DNA from: Isoetes taiwanensis
Lineage: Eukaryota > Streptophyta > Lycopodiopsida > Isoetales > Isoetaceae
Direction: 5' to 3'
Assembly: GCA_021234155.1 (NCBI GenBank)
Contig: JAJEKV010000105.1
Location: 1,772,494-1,836,493 of the forward strand
Length of the DNA: 64,000 nucleotides
A program made the translations under genes and the position numbers. Numbering within the stretch: position 1 is the first letter of the stretch; the number at the start of each line of letters is the position of its first letter. The notes beneath the pieces were generated by a model. It saw only the letters and a list, made by a program, of their open reading frames with translations, searched no databases and was not told the origin of the DNA. Positions 24,361-35,400 of the stretch are shown one piece after another.

Positions 24361-25299
24361 TTATTGATCATCCTTCATAACTTTCATAGCTTTCATATTT
24401 TGATATATCCTTCTTTTAGGAAGGATGACATGAAAGTGAGTTATCTCACTTCTTTTTCTTATGTAATTTTCTAAATGAAATATAAAAAACCAACCTTGCC
24501 CTCAAAAAAAAATAAAATAAAAATAACATGGTATTTGATCACATGATATCTTGATATATTGTTTGTGCTAATCTTAATTGCAAAATAATATGAAAAATTA
24601 GCAATTTGTCATCATTACTTCATTATGATAAATTTATTTGATTTATTGATGCTACTAGTAATTGTTTCCCATGGTTTTGTATGATAAATTTACCTGGGTT
24701 TTATGCTAGTATGATTATTTTCCATGATATTTTTACGCATGTCACTTGAGTTTTTTCATTTAGGTTTTTATTTGGTTCAAATATCAACCACCATGTATAA
24801 ACTTGCATCAAGCGTCAAACATCTAACGTGACGAGGGATTTGAACCCAGGTATTTCCATTTCTCTTGGACAAATGAGAGACAACATTAACCAAACATGCA
24901 ACTTCGGCACATGTATGAGGCGTCCCCATTCAAGGTCTCGATCAATATAATCAAAGAGCTTTACATATCCACCAAGTCTTACTCATTCAAATAATTACGC
25001 TTTAGTGCGCAAAGAAATGAGCATCTTGGCCTATTCCACCATAAGCAATGAGCTCACAAGAAAAAGAGAAAGCCTACCATAATCCCTAATCGATCCTCAC
25101 GATAGTTATATGGAACTCAAAAATCAAATCAAATCTACTCCTCATCTTTTGCATATTCTGAGATCAAAATTTAGAGAAACAAAGCATTAACTAGACATGC
25201 AACTTAGCACATGTATGAAGCGTCTCCATTAAATGTCCAACATCTCCATCAGAGAGCTTTCCAAATCCATCAATCTTAGAAGTTTGCAGATATTGAAAG
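24361..25299. other. AT-rich spacer with a diverged duplication
   Basis: No gene. The segments 24895-24975 and 25196-25270 are related ('GCACATGTATGA(G/A)GCGTC(C/T)CCATT', then 'AGAGCTTT.C..ATCCA'). Confidence 0.4.
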
Positions 25300-25889
25300 A
25301 AACTATTAACATCCAACATATAAAAATTAAATCCCCCAACATATAACGACCAACACATAACAACATCAACAACCAACACATAACTACCATTGACATTAAT
25401 TAACACAACCATTGGGTCCAACACATTTAAATTAAAATCCCCCTTAAACCCCCTTTGGTTTGGGTGCATATTCACACGGGGGTGACTCGCAACAGAGTAC
25501 GTTGGATAGGCATATTCACCCTTATTCCTTAATCTACACCGCACACGTAAAGTTCCTCATTTGTGGGGTATTCAAGTACAAAATTTGCTATCTTGTATAA
25601 CAAGATTCTTAAAAATACTATAAGATTTCAAGCTTTAATACTATATGGTGTTGATTTCGTGCATTGCGGCAAAATACAATTATGAGGGCTCACTGCCCTA
25701 CGTCACCCCCCGTGTGAATATGCACCCAAACCAAAGGGGGTTTAAGGGGGATTTTAATTTAAATGTGTTGGACCCAATGGTTGTGTTAATTAATGTCAAT
25801 GGTAGTTATGTGTTGGTTGTTGATGTTGTTATGTGTTGGTCGTTATATGTTGGGGGATTTAATTTTTATATGTTGGATGTTAATAGTTT
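25300..25889. repeat. Near-perfect long inverted repeat
   Basis: The arm 25300-25486 and the arm 25702-25889 are reverse complements with a single one-base length difference in a C run, separated by 215 bases. Because the arms are inverted copies, both strands show the same predicted peptide (containing HPNQRGFKGDFNLNVLD), which is a by-product and not evidence of a gene. A transcript across it would form a hairpin with a stem of about 187 bp. It could be a young foldback transposon; no target duplication was established. Confidence 0.93.
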
Positions 25890-26568
25890 GTGTTGCAAAA
25901 AAAAAAATTTGGCCCCTTCGGGGACTTAGGGACGTCACCCCCTCCCCCCCGGTGTGACAAAAATTTTAGAATTCAAATAGAATTCATTTGAGGCTTTCAT
26001 CACCTGTACTGTAGCTTTTGAATTTCATCACAATAAAACAAATAGAACATAAGTAAAAGTTACCATAAAGATAGAGCAGATTGATCCCATTATTCCGAAA
26101 GTCATAAAGTTTGCAACACCCATACACAAACATTTTTCATTTGGAATTTAACAACAGAGTTTGACCTCCATGGATTCTTGTGGTGAGAAACCAAAGTGGG
26201 GAACTTTTCTGCTTGTTAGCACAAGGATCTAGAAGCCTTGGAATTTGCTTAATAACTGCCTCAAAATCTAAAAATGCATGGTAATTATTTGCAAGCTTCA
26301 TTCGAATGAGCCATAAAACAATATCCAATAAGCGCAATCAGATTAATCAACCGGTAGGATGTGAAAACCTACCAAACCCGGCCGAAAAATTGCTGTTTTA
26401 GCATAGATAACTTAACCAAACATATCCATATCATACACTATCAAAAGATCTGGAGAGAGCTTTCCAACGCAATAAAAATCATCTCAAACGAGTTTCGGAT
26501 CAAAAGTTATAATAAGAAATGTGTTGCCGGGGAAAACGCACTACATGCGCCCTTCAAGCCCTTCATGT
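25890..26568. other. Unassigned stretch
   Basis: No gene is visible. There are C-rich and A-rich runs just right of the inverted repeat (25895-25960). Confidence 0.3.
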
Positions 26569-26760
26569 GCCCATTATGCACCACACACACAAAAAGAGGG
26601 CTTTTGTTGTGAGCCATTGGTTGTTGACCATTATGCACCACACGCACAAAAAGGGACTTTTTGTTGTCACCATTGGTTGTTGACCATTATGCACCACACA
26701 AAAAAAAGGGCTTTTGTTGTGAGCCATTGGTTGTTGACCATTGAAAAAAAAAAAGGGCTA
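26569..26760. repeat. Three-copy tandem repeat, about 57 bp unit
   Basis: The unit 'CCATTATGCACCACAC' plus an A-rich tract and 'GGCTTTTGTTGTGAGCC', then 'ATTGGTTGTTGA', is repeated at about 26569, 26627 and 26682, with differing A-tract lengths. Confidence 0.88.
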
Positions 26761-27753
26761 AAATCAATGGCTCGGAAATGGTGCACTCTAGATGTACGCA
26801 TTAGTACATCCATTTGAAATACATCACGAAATCATAGGAAAACCTTAGTGAAAAGCGCACAAAAACACAAAGAAAACCCCCGTTATTATGCTACATATTC
26901 TTGCAAGAACTAATGTAATGGCATCGAGAACGAGCTCTGTCTCACAAAATGCACCTCATCGATATGCCATGGCCAAGAAGCTTGGAGAACATCTACCATA
27001 ATCCCACGCTTAATCCTTGCCAATACTTACCTGTAATGCAAAAGTAAATCAAATCTGCTCCCTTACTATTGCATGTTACGGTTCAATGTTTTAGACCTAG
27101 AATTTCAATTTATTACAAGCATTTGATGAAGAAGCCCGGATATCTACAAATCTTAAAAGACATTATGAAAATAAATAAGGTTTTTTACATCATTAATTGC
27201 CTCCACAACCTATCAATTTCCATCCGTAGAACGGACCATACATTCGTAAGCATATCATTAACCGGGTTTACGGATAAATGCAATCTATCTTGTGTCCCTA
27301 CAGAGGTAGCAAGTTTGGCTTCGGATTCATAACCATAGTAATCGCCATAATAGCACGCAATTTTAACCAAGCTATAGTCCGGTTAACCGGCAAGCTGAAT
27401 CAAATAAAACTTCACACTCCCACGGTACTTTTACGGATATGCCCCATCATCATAGCCATGGGCGCAATGCATCGGCATCCACATATTGTTGAATCCATCG
27501 CCATGAATCGCGCAAAGGGATCTGCAAAGCAATCAAACCAAGAAATCAGTAGCAAGCATTTTGCATCTAATAAATGGCCAAGACATCGCGATCATGCATT
27601 GAAGAATACAACTATGAGAACCATCCTCATATAAACAACTTAATTGCATCCCGGTACAAAACCCATACGTTGTTTTATTATTCCACATCAAATTTATGCC
27701 CAACGAAGAGACAAAGATTGCATCATGAGAATATAATACCAAAGCATTACAAA
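26761..27753. other. Unassigned stretch
   Basis: No gene is recognised. Overlapping open frames at 27069-27634 lack motifs. This is flanking DNA of the Helitron-like pair to the right. Confidence 0.3.
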
Positions 27754-27802
27754 TGCATGCGATCCGACACCGTCGGATCACCATTTTGGGGAGAGACGAG
27801 GC

Positions 27803-27810
27803 TATATATA
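27803..27810 (+). promoter_or_regulatory. TATA box reading into element A
   Basis: TATATATA lies about 20 bases inside the terminal repeat. The following TACGACACTGGGCTC and 'CTCCATTATCGGCGTCTTC' are conserved in element B, so they look like a functional core promoter directed into the element on the plus strand. Confidence 0.5.
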
Positions 27811-27894
27811 CGACACTGGGCTCTTTCTCCATTATCGGCGTCTTCTCACTTGATTTTTTCTTGGGTCTTAGTCGCCGCCAAGCATTGATTATTA

Positions 27895-28185
27895 GTTCAT
27901 GTTTTCATTCTTTTGCTTCTCTTGCATGCACCAAATTGTGGATCTGTAAGTTTTAGGAATCATTCTTGCGCACTTTGGCTGTGGAATTTTTACTTGCATG
28001 CAGGGATCTTGAAGGTCCTGCATCAAATTCTCATGTGATTCGTTCATGTTTTCGTTCCTTTGTGTCTCTTGCATGCACGAATTTGTGGATCTATACGTTT
28101 TATGAATGGTTCTCGCTTGGGCTATGAAATTTTTGCTTGCATGCAGGGATCTTGGAAGGTACTGCCTCAAATTCTCATGTGATTG
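27895..28185. repeat. Two-copy tandem repeat, about 145 bp unit
   Basis: Phrases 'CTCTTGCATGCAC', 'AATTTGTGGATCT', 'GCATGCAGGGATCTTG' and 'TCAAATTCTCATGTGATT' recur in the same order 144-147 bases apart. Confidence 0.8.
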
Positions 28186-28519
28186 AGCGCTTTCAGTATT
28201 CTATGATTAACCGGCGATTTCCTTGAACCGATCTCTGGTTGTTTAATATTTTTCCCCTTTTCGCTCCCGCACTGCCTATTTGGAAAAATCGGTTGCTTCC
28301 TTTTGTGAATCGCCCTTACTAGTCTAATTCTGATCATCAAGCATAGCTCTTCTTCCCTCTGGCTTGATTTTGTGATCGAATTTGTTCTACCTGTTCTTTT
28401 CTTCTTCGTTTTTAGCATTCCAGAGTTCTCTCTTTTCTCTGCCGCCCTTTGTTCGGTTATCTATTCACAGCATATGACGGTTTTATGAAATCTCGATTTG
28501 TGTTTTAAAAGTTATATTT

Positions 28520-28600
28520 GGTTTAGCCTAGTGGTTACAGGCTTTGATTCGGATTTTGTTGGTGAAGGTTCGAGTCTCCCAATCAACTGTACCCTTTAAA
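28520..28600 (+). repeat. tRNA-like SINE head
   Basis: An A-box-like GTTTAGCCTAGTGGTTA (about 28520-28536) and a B-box GGTTCGAGTCT (28567-28577) are spaced as in a tRNA gene. No acceptor stem pairs, so this is more likely the Pol III promoter of a SINE than a working tRNA. Confidence 0.55.
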
Positions 28601-29036
28601 AGTGATTTCTTATTCAACCGTCTTCCTTACAAATGACTTTTTATTCCTTTTATCTATTTGCCACTATTGGTCCGCTGTGTTTTTTGTTTAGTTGCCATTT
28701 AGATTTGTTTGCCATGATTTCTTTCTATTTCCAAATTGTTCCTAGGGTTTAGTAGTTTTTAGTTTCCCCCAGTTTTCCTTCGTAACCACTTTGATACATT
28801 TAGCAATCTTCATATCTTGGCAATTACATTTGGGAGTTTTGATTTGTTAGGCATGGTATTTCTTTTTTCCTGATGCTCATTCAACATATGTCAACTTTAT
28901 AGTGGCAATCACACCTTGCTCATCATCTTATAGAAGTTCTCTTTTGATCGGCCGGTTTTCCCCCTCCAGACGAGTCTCTCACCAAAATGCATGCGATTCG
29001 ACACCGTTGGATCGCCATTTTGGGGAGAGACAAGGC

Positions 29037-29044
29037 TATATATA
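29037..29044 (+). promoter_or_regulatory. TATA box reading into element B
   Basis: TATATATA occurs in the same place as in element A, followed by TACGACTTTGGGCTCTTTC and 'CATTATCGGCGTCTTCTCAC'. It faces the captured Nudix exons, about 1.3 kb downstream on the same strand. Confidence 0.5.
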
Positions 29045-30374
29045 CGACTTTGGGCTCTTTCTCCATTATCGGCGTCTTCTCACAGCAGTTTTTCTTGGGT
29101 CTTAGTTCCCTCCCTCCCCACCCTAAGTTGTTTGCATTCATGTTTTTCATTTTGATTTGTGATTTCATTTCGCGTGGCTCCGTGACCAGCCCCTCTATAT
29201 TTGAGAGGTTATGTTGTTTTAAGATATGATGTTATGTCACGTGGCTCGCGTGATCAGCCCCTCTGTATTTGAGAGGTTATGTTCAGGGACTTCACCATTA
29301 AGAACCCGTATAGACCAACATCGGATTGGTAGGGGTTTTTAATAGGCAAAAGGGGTCCGTAGGCGAGGCGGGTTGGTTGTCTGAAAAACCAAGTTCTAAA
29401 GATTACTCAAAACGTTAGGGGTGGTGGGCGGGTAAATGGGCTCCGCATGGATCCAGGTAGGGTAGGGGTATAGGGCATTCGTGCTAGTATGATAGATTTA
29501 CACCCCCATATTTAAAATGCGTCAAGGCTCGAATGGCTCTGAATGATAGAACCAAGAAGCAAAACTTTTCGGCATTGGACATAGGGTTTCAATCAGCAGG
29601 GGAGTCGGAATCTCGGCGATGCAGAGGAGTCGTATTGAAGGAAAGAAAGCTTAAGGTAGAATCTTTTTCCTTTGAGTAACGATTTTTAACCTCAAAACTT
29701 GGATCTCTAACACAACTTTGGATTTCTTTGTCTCATATGACTCTTGATCTGCTTAAAAGCTGGCAAATTCCAAATGGGTTTAATCTAAATCTCTGATATC
29801 TAACGTGGATTTAGGGTGTACCGATTCTTGAGATTATGGCTATGGTAGCAGTCTCTTTCAACTATGGAAGATCCAGCTCAAGTGGTTTGGTTGTCCTAAA
29901 ATATAGAAATTTATTCAATGGAAGGAGGATATGGTTATCATGATAACATAAGTTTGATGCTAATACATCTTGTTCTAGAGCATCATTATTGCTAATAATC
30001 ATCCATGTGTGCTCTGTTTTTTTATTCCAAGATTGCATCATTTACCACCATAATCTATTATGGATGATCCATTTGTCAAATCGTAGTCAATAACCATGTT
30101 CTTGTTCATCCTAGATTGGCATTGCCGGTTGTTAATGGAATAAAATCGCTAGGCCTAGCTCATATGCATTATCCGCTTTGTCACAAATCCTCGCATGGGT
30201 TTGCTAAGAAATTTCCGATTACCACTTAACGAGCGAAGAAATTGTGAGGAACATCATGAACTTGTGATTCACATAAAGTGCCGATTTGCTAAAATCAATA
30301 ACATTGAATTAGATATGATAATATTTGTATAGCCATTTTTCAATTTATCACGTTTGGTCGTGGTTATTGTGTAG

Positions 30375-31299
30375 ATTGTGGGTTGCTTAGTGGAGGATGA
30401 ACATAAAGTTACGCTTTGCAAGAGAAGCATTCAACCATCATATGGTCTCCGCAAGTGTTCCTCTTTGTGTTCTCGTAAAAGGATGACGCTTCAATAGCTT
30501 GTAGCCATTTGGGTACCTTTTATAGGACTCTACTGCGGGCTATATGGAACTTGGAGAGTCATTTCTTGAAGGGGCTATGAGAGAAACCAGGGAGGAAGCA
30601 CAGGCAGATGTTGAGCTTGTCTCTCTTTTTGCCCACCTTGATATACCTCGTATTGGACCGGGTTAAGTTGCATCAATGTTGCATTTATGTATTGGATTGC
30701 CAACACTTGTTATATTGTGCGACTATCTTGTCATTCATGCAAATCTGCAGAGCTATATAATATTTCGTGCGGAGTTCAAGAATCGGCACTTTGCTCCGTG
30801 ATTGGAGTCCCTTGAATGCACTTTTGACTTGGATGAAATACCCTTTAATAAGATTGCTTTTTTCCTCTCGTTAATGTGGCATTACAAATGGTGCGTCTCG
30901 ATTCTAAAGATATATAACATTTATAAATTCTCTCTCTCTCTAATGCTTCATATTATTCCTTTGCTTTGTGCAAATTGTTTGATTGCACTAAGTGATACTA
31001 GGAGCCAAGACAATGTTGATGTGCAATGGCTTTTATTGTTACAAAGTGATTTTATATGCATGTGCCTCGTGTGCTTGTCTCGAATATTAATGAGTTGCAT
31101 GTTTGCGAGATCTTGATGACTATAGGTCAGGTCGATTCAAGGTGCACCATGTCATCGATAAAAGGTAACTATTGTCCTTTTTACGCCTTGGAACCTAGAA
31201 GATTGGAAGGATGTATTTAGTGTGTTATTTTTTTCTAGGCTTGGGTTTGGTCCATCCGATTGTGAAGGTTTTGTTCTTCGGGACCATTTGTCGCATTAA
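30375..31299 (+). pseudogene. NUDT23-type Nudix hydrolase, 3' exons only
   Basis: These are the last exons of a plant chloroplast FAD/ADP-ribose diphosphatase-like Nudix gene. Exon 30375-30450 encodes IVGCLVEDEHKVTLCKRSIQ; 30526-30661 holds the Nudix box ([21 protein letters not shown], fitting GX5EX7REUXEE, the final glycine replaced by Q); 30751-about 30891 encodes IIFRAEFKNRHFAP and LDEIPFNKIAF; 31131-31164 encodes RFKVHHVIDKR; 31239-31299 encodes GPSDCEGFVLRDHLSH and a stop. Most introns keep GT/AG borders. The N-terminal zinc-ribbon exons are missing. Defects are one base lost just before the Nudix box, a TGA after HFAP, one codon missing after LEC, and a GC-type or damaged donor at about 30452. 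Several defects sit at CTG sites and may be sequence errors. The fragment lies wholly inside Helitron-like element B, which suggests capture. Confidence 0.82.
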
Positions 31300-32889
31300 C
31301 ACAGATACTTTAGCACAGATTCACTATAAGGTATATTTCTTGTAAGAATGAAGAGAGAATGGGGAAAGCAGATTTTTCCTGCACCGAGCAAATTTATGGA
31401 TAAAGATAATTTATTCTTGTAGCTTAAGTAAGCGCTGATTATGCTTTCAGGATATAGAAGAAATGAAGTGTAAATTGCATTAGCTATTTTTTTTAATGGA
31501 ATATTATTGCTTAATCTTTTGTTCTTTGAACAATTTCCTATTTCTAATCATTGTGTCTGTGTCGACATATCTGAATCAACATAAGGGACCACCTGCATAA
31601 ACAGGAATCATAAACATGTTTAATTGTATCATGGTCAGTACTATGCCCACAAACGCGAGAAAATTGCTTCCTGGTTTTAATGGTTTGTCATCTAAAGGTA
31701 GACAAAACAAATTGCAAGTAATTAATGCGCCTTCATTGTGCAATGAGCTTAGAATATACTTGGTTGAATATAAAAACATCTACTAATCACGTCAAAGCAC
31801 CATTCTTTTCTAATTTCTACTGTTTACCTATAAGTCCATTCTAGACTTTTAATAAGTTATACTAAGTCCATTAATCCTGGAGTTTTATTAAGACAATCAT
31901 ATTCTACTTCAAAATTCATTCTCATATAAACACATCCTTCACTTATGCGCGGCCACACATTTATTAATGTTATAAAATTGACAAACGTTGCCTTGCTAAT
32001 ATCAGCATGTTGCTGTCGAAATAGCATATATGCATGATAAAGGGAAATACATGTCGGGACACATTAGCTAAGAATGCCGGCACACGCGCCTACCCTAATC
32101 AACTTAGATCCCCCTTTTAACCTTGCATTATGATGTTAATCCCCCTTTTAACATTGCATTTAATATGGGCTTCTATTTGAATAATCAAACTCCAAACCCC
32201 TACAACAAACTAGCTTAGCTAGCTCTTGTAATGACTAAAAAAATATTCAAAAAATGATGTGTTACCATGGGCTAGGACTTTTCTTATGGTGTCCAGTATA
32301 TGTATGGGAAAGGGTATATGGATTGCTAGTTGGGATTTGGAGTACATGTATGGATAAGGGGCCAAAAAATTAAAAATTCATATATATGGTTGGGGGTTTT
32401 GTTAAAGTCGTATCTGGGGGTTTTGATCGACCCCTTGCACGCACATGCCATATGCTCTATATAAAGGGGTGAAGCCCCCGGGGTTATGTTCTTTATATGC
32501 TCTTATGTCGCGTGGCTCGCGTGACCAGCCCCTTCTCTTATTGGAGGATTGTGATTTGTCATGGACCAGCCCCCTTGGGAGGCTTCGCCGAGCCGGCGTG
32601 ATGGCTTCTATTTTTTGAGTTAATTGCTTCTTTTTGTGTTGTTTCTTTTCAGGTCATCTCATCCTATGGCGATTTTGTTGCGTTACTTTTCTAACGTCTA
32701 ATGCATTATGTTTGTTTTCTTTTCTCTAAGTTTTCAGGTGATCATGGCTATTTCTTTCTTTTGTTCGGCTCTCCCATGGAGTTTGAGATGCATCGCCCCG
32801 ATTCGGCGACCTCCATCTTGTGCTTCCCAGACTTTTTTCATCAATGATCTCCACTTTGATGGCGGGCTTTTCCTTTGGAGCCGTCGGGT

Positions 32890-32960
32890 GAAGGTTTATC
32901 ATTAGGGTTTTCCTCGAAAACCCGAAAGTGAGGGGTTTTTCATCCCGGTGATAAACTTTC
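32890..32960 (-). repeat. Three-part palindromic module
   Basis: GTTTATCAT...GTGATAAAC forms the outer stem. Inside are GGGTTTTCC, TCGAAAACCC and GGGGTTTTT, three segments that can pair in two mutually exclusive ways. Related modules lie at 11693-11756, 17078-17150, 23523-23578, 41578-41640 and 46545-46610. Confidence 0.75.
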
Positions 32961-33180
32961 GCACGTTGCCTCCTATTTGCCTTTCTTATTTTACGCCATC
33001 TTAAACGGGCCTGGGTTGTTCCTATGGCAGGTCCCCTTTAGTATTATTAGTGGGTAGTCAGACCCAATTGGTGGACTACCCTCCACCTTAGATATTTTTT
33101 CAAAATGTTTGTACACTGCTGTGATGAAAGATATGCCTATCTAGCCGGTTTTCCCCCTCCAGACGAGTCTCTCAGCAAAA

Positions 33181-35400
33181 TGTATCCAAATATGATATCT
33201 CTACATGTCATAACCTGATCATGTGAACCATGAGATAATAACATAAAACCATGAAATAAATGTGAAAACCATGAGATAACCATAAGCATGCAGTGCAACT
33301 CCAGTTCTATGCAGGCCACCCCAGCTGATCCGACACTGCAGCAAATACAAGCAGGGTAAGCCTTATGTGCACACACCTTCCTAGTCAAGCGGTAAAGCAC
33401 TAGGGGGCCACTTGCAAGCCATGTAGCGTGATGAATCACCCTCGTCGGGGTAACAATGCCCGATGTCAAGAACAAGAACAACCGCGAGTCCAAGCCACCG
33501 TAAATGGATGCCGATTCTGGAGAATATGCACTCATGCACCATTAGCATCTATCCAACATGTCAGAGTCATCATCAATTCCATGATACTATAGCATATCCG
33601 TGACATAGCCAGGACTAGCATATCAATGTGCATAACCATGCAATTACATATTATGATCATCAAATCTTAACAATGATAGCTCATAACATCATCATACAAT
33701 AATTATACAAGCACATACTAATCTCATGTGATACTAGCATCATGACTATGTATTTCAAATGCAAAGGTATAACTTTCATGTGACATTCAAGTACAAGATC
33801 CGGAGATTATATATATCAACTTATCCGCAGTATTCATTCAAGTAATGTCAAAACTATAAATATACATTACTTGTCATTATATCTATGTGATCCTTACATA
33901 CAAGGTACTAAAAATATCAGGATGCATCATTTATAAATTTACATATCTAGTTTGATACTTCACAAGGAGTTTTATAAATACCTGCATTTCCTCCATTAAG
34001 GAAAGCTCATCCTAGGATGGTATTATGTCCAATGCACTAGTTATCGCTTTACATGGCAAATCTTCACATCCAATACCTCTATAGGGCTATGCCCATCATC
34101 ACTTGCAATGTCCCTTTAGAACCATTCCTCTCATAAGGAATGCAATATCTTACCTTAATGTAGCGGCTGAATCCACTATCTATGCCTCGTTATTTAATCC
34201 ATTTCATGTCTTATAATTTTATTAGTCCCATAATGGCTTCTATTATAGCCATATTCTTAGCCTAAAGCTTCTAAAAATCCTTCTCCCTATAGAGAAGTAG
34301 CATCCCACATGACTATGTTATATGATTTCCTTAGCTTTAATTTGTCTTTATCAATTCGATGTGCCAAGATGCATCTATTGTGTTTACTAACATCCAGCAT
34401 GATTCATTTTCTTATGCACCATTGATTCTTGATTCAATCACCATCAATATCAAGTGACTTTATCCAAAAAGCCTTCCAATACAGTCCAAGAGCACCATTT
34501 AAACAATTCAAGAGCAACCCCTGGTGTAAGACTTAACCACCCACTCGAGAACCGCTTTAAGAATGGTTCTTTGGCATCTTTTACTTTTTTCTTCAAAAAT
34601 AAATACCTGTGAATCGACCATACAAAAAGATACACAGTGCAGTCAATTTTGAATCACTTTAGTAATGACTTTAAGGATTGAAAAATTGTATGATAAAGCT
34701 GCAGAATAACTAGATCATAAAAACTTAAAAGGATAGTAAATAACAACATCAAAAGGTCATTGCATCTTTGCAAAATTCGACATGGTTTTGAACTAAGAAG
34801 AATAACTTCATAGAGTAAAAAATTTGCAGAAAAACATATATGATAATGACAACTAGCATTTGAAAGCATCCAAAATCATAGTATTGAAAATGTATACGTA
34901 AAAACCATCAAATAAATTGATGAATGATTTCAAGAAACTAGTGTAAAATCTAAGACGATATATAATTAAACGAGAATATGAATTAGCAATGGTTTTGCAA
35001 AATCAATATATGCTTAAAACACAGCTCCAAAGCACTGATTTAAAAAAACTATTGTATGATGTAGAATTCATGTAATTAAACATGATATGTACTAGGAATG
35101 CTTTTGCAAAACCAATGGACACTTAAAATCCATCTTACAAACTAATGTTGATTTCTTGGAACCAATGTAAATTTTAGAATTAGTACAAAAAATATGATAT
35201 AAACTACTAACGATTTCACAAAACTATGAAGGACACATGGTTTTTGGTGACATTATAAATTGTTGCTTAAAAAAACCATAAACATATTGGTTTTAATGCT
35301 AATTTTTTATGCAAGTTCATTTTTGGAGGCCTTGTGGCTGTTTGATATCTGCAAGCGACAGGTGTTGTCTGCCACGTGCGTGGAGCCGCAACCTTTTTGT
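33181..35400. other. AT-rich spacer without recognised genes
   Basis: No gene found. At 33225-33285 'CCATGA(G/A)ATAA' is repeated. At 33384-33420 a phrase CTAGGGGGCCACTTGCAAG recurs in similar form at 49850-49866. The rest is AT-rich with short non-significant frames. Confidence 0.4.

Larger units (their letters stand above)
27754..28987 (-). mobile_element. Helitron-like element A (minus strand)
   Basis: On the minus strand the element starts TTTTGGTGAGAGACTCGTCT (ending at 28987 on plus). It ends, after the inverted counterpart CTCTCCCCAAAATGG, with the palindrome GATCCGACGGTGTCGGATC and GCATGCA (27754). This is the same plan as the elements at 23.3 and 46.3 kb (start repeat, internal inverted copy, 3' hairpin), with a diverged terminal sequence. 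Inside are a two-copy repeat of about 145 bp (27895-28185), a tRNA-like SINE head (28520-28600) and a TATATATA box near the 3' end. There is no replication gene, so it is non-autonomous. Confidence 0.65.
28988..33180 (-). mobile_element. Helitron-like element B carrying Nudix exons
   Basis: On the minus strand it starts TTTTGCTGAGAGACTCGTCT (plus end 33180) and finishes with CCCCAAAATGGCGATCC, a palindromic hairpin and GCATGCA at 28988, abutting the start of element A at 28987. The two are therefore head to tail. Length is 4193 bp. The body contains a TATATATA promoter (29037-29044), two phrases of 'CGTGGCTCGCGTGA(T/C)CAGCCCCT' (about 29245 and 32510), the 3' exons of a Nudix gene (30375-31299), and the three-part palindrome at 32890-32960. 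Capture of host exons with introns is a known habit of plant Helitrons. I see no Rep/helicase. Confidence 0.6.

Noticed and set aside
24836-24900. tRNA-like sequence on the minus strand
   Set aside because: It has a perfect B-box (GGTTCAAATCC), but the A-box is poor and no stems pair; it may be an old SINE but is not supportable.
25191-25929. Two 'homologous' proteins on opposite strands
   Set aside because: The shared peptide is an automatic result of the inverted repeat; neither frame has independent coding support.
27892-28170. Minus-strand ORF with repeated KTYRST..CMQE blocks
   Set aside because: It is the translation of the 145-bp tandem duplication inside element A; there is no sign of selection on a protein.
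33384-33410. tRNA-like TCAAGCGGTAAAGCAC
   Set aside because: No cloverleaf can be completed. The similar phrase near 49830 suggests a shared repeat instead.
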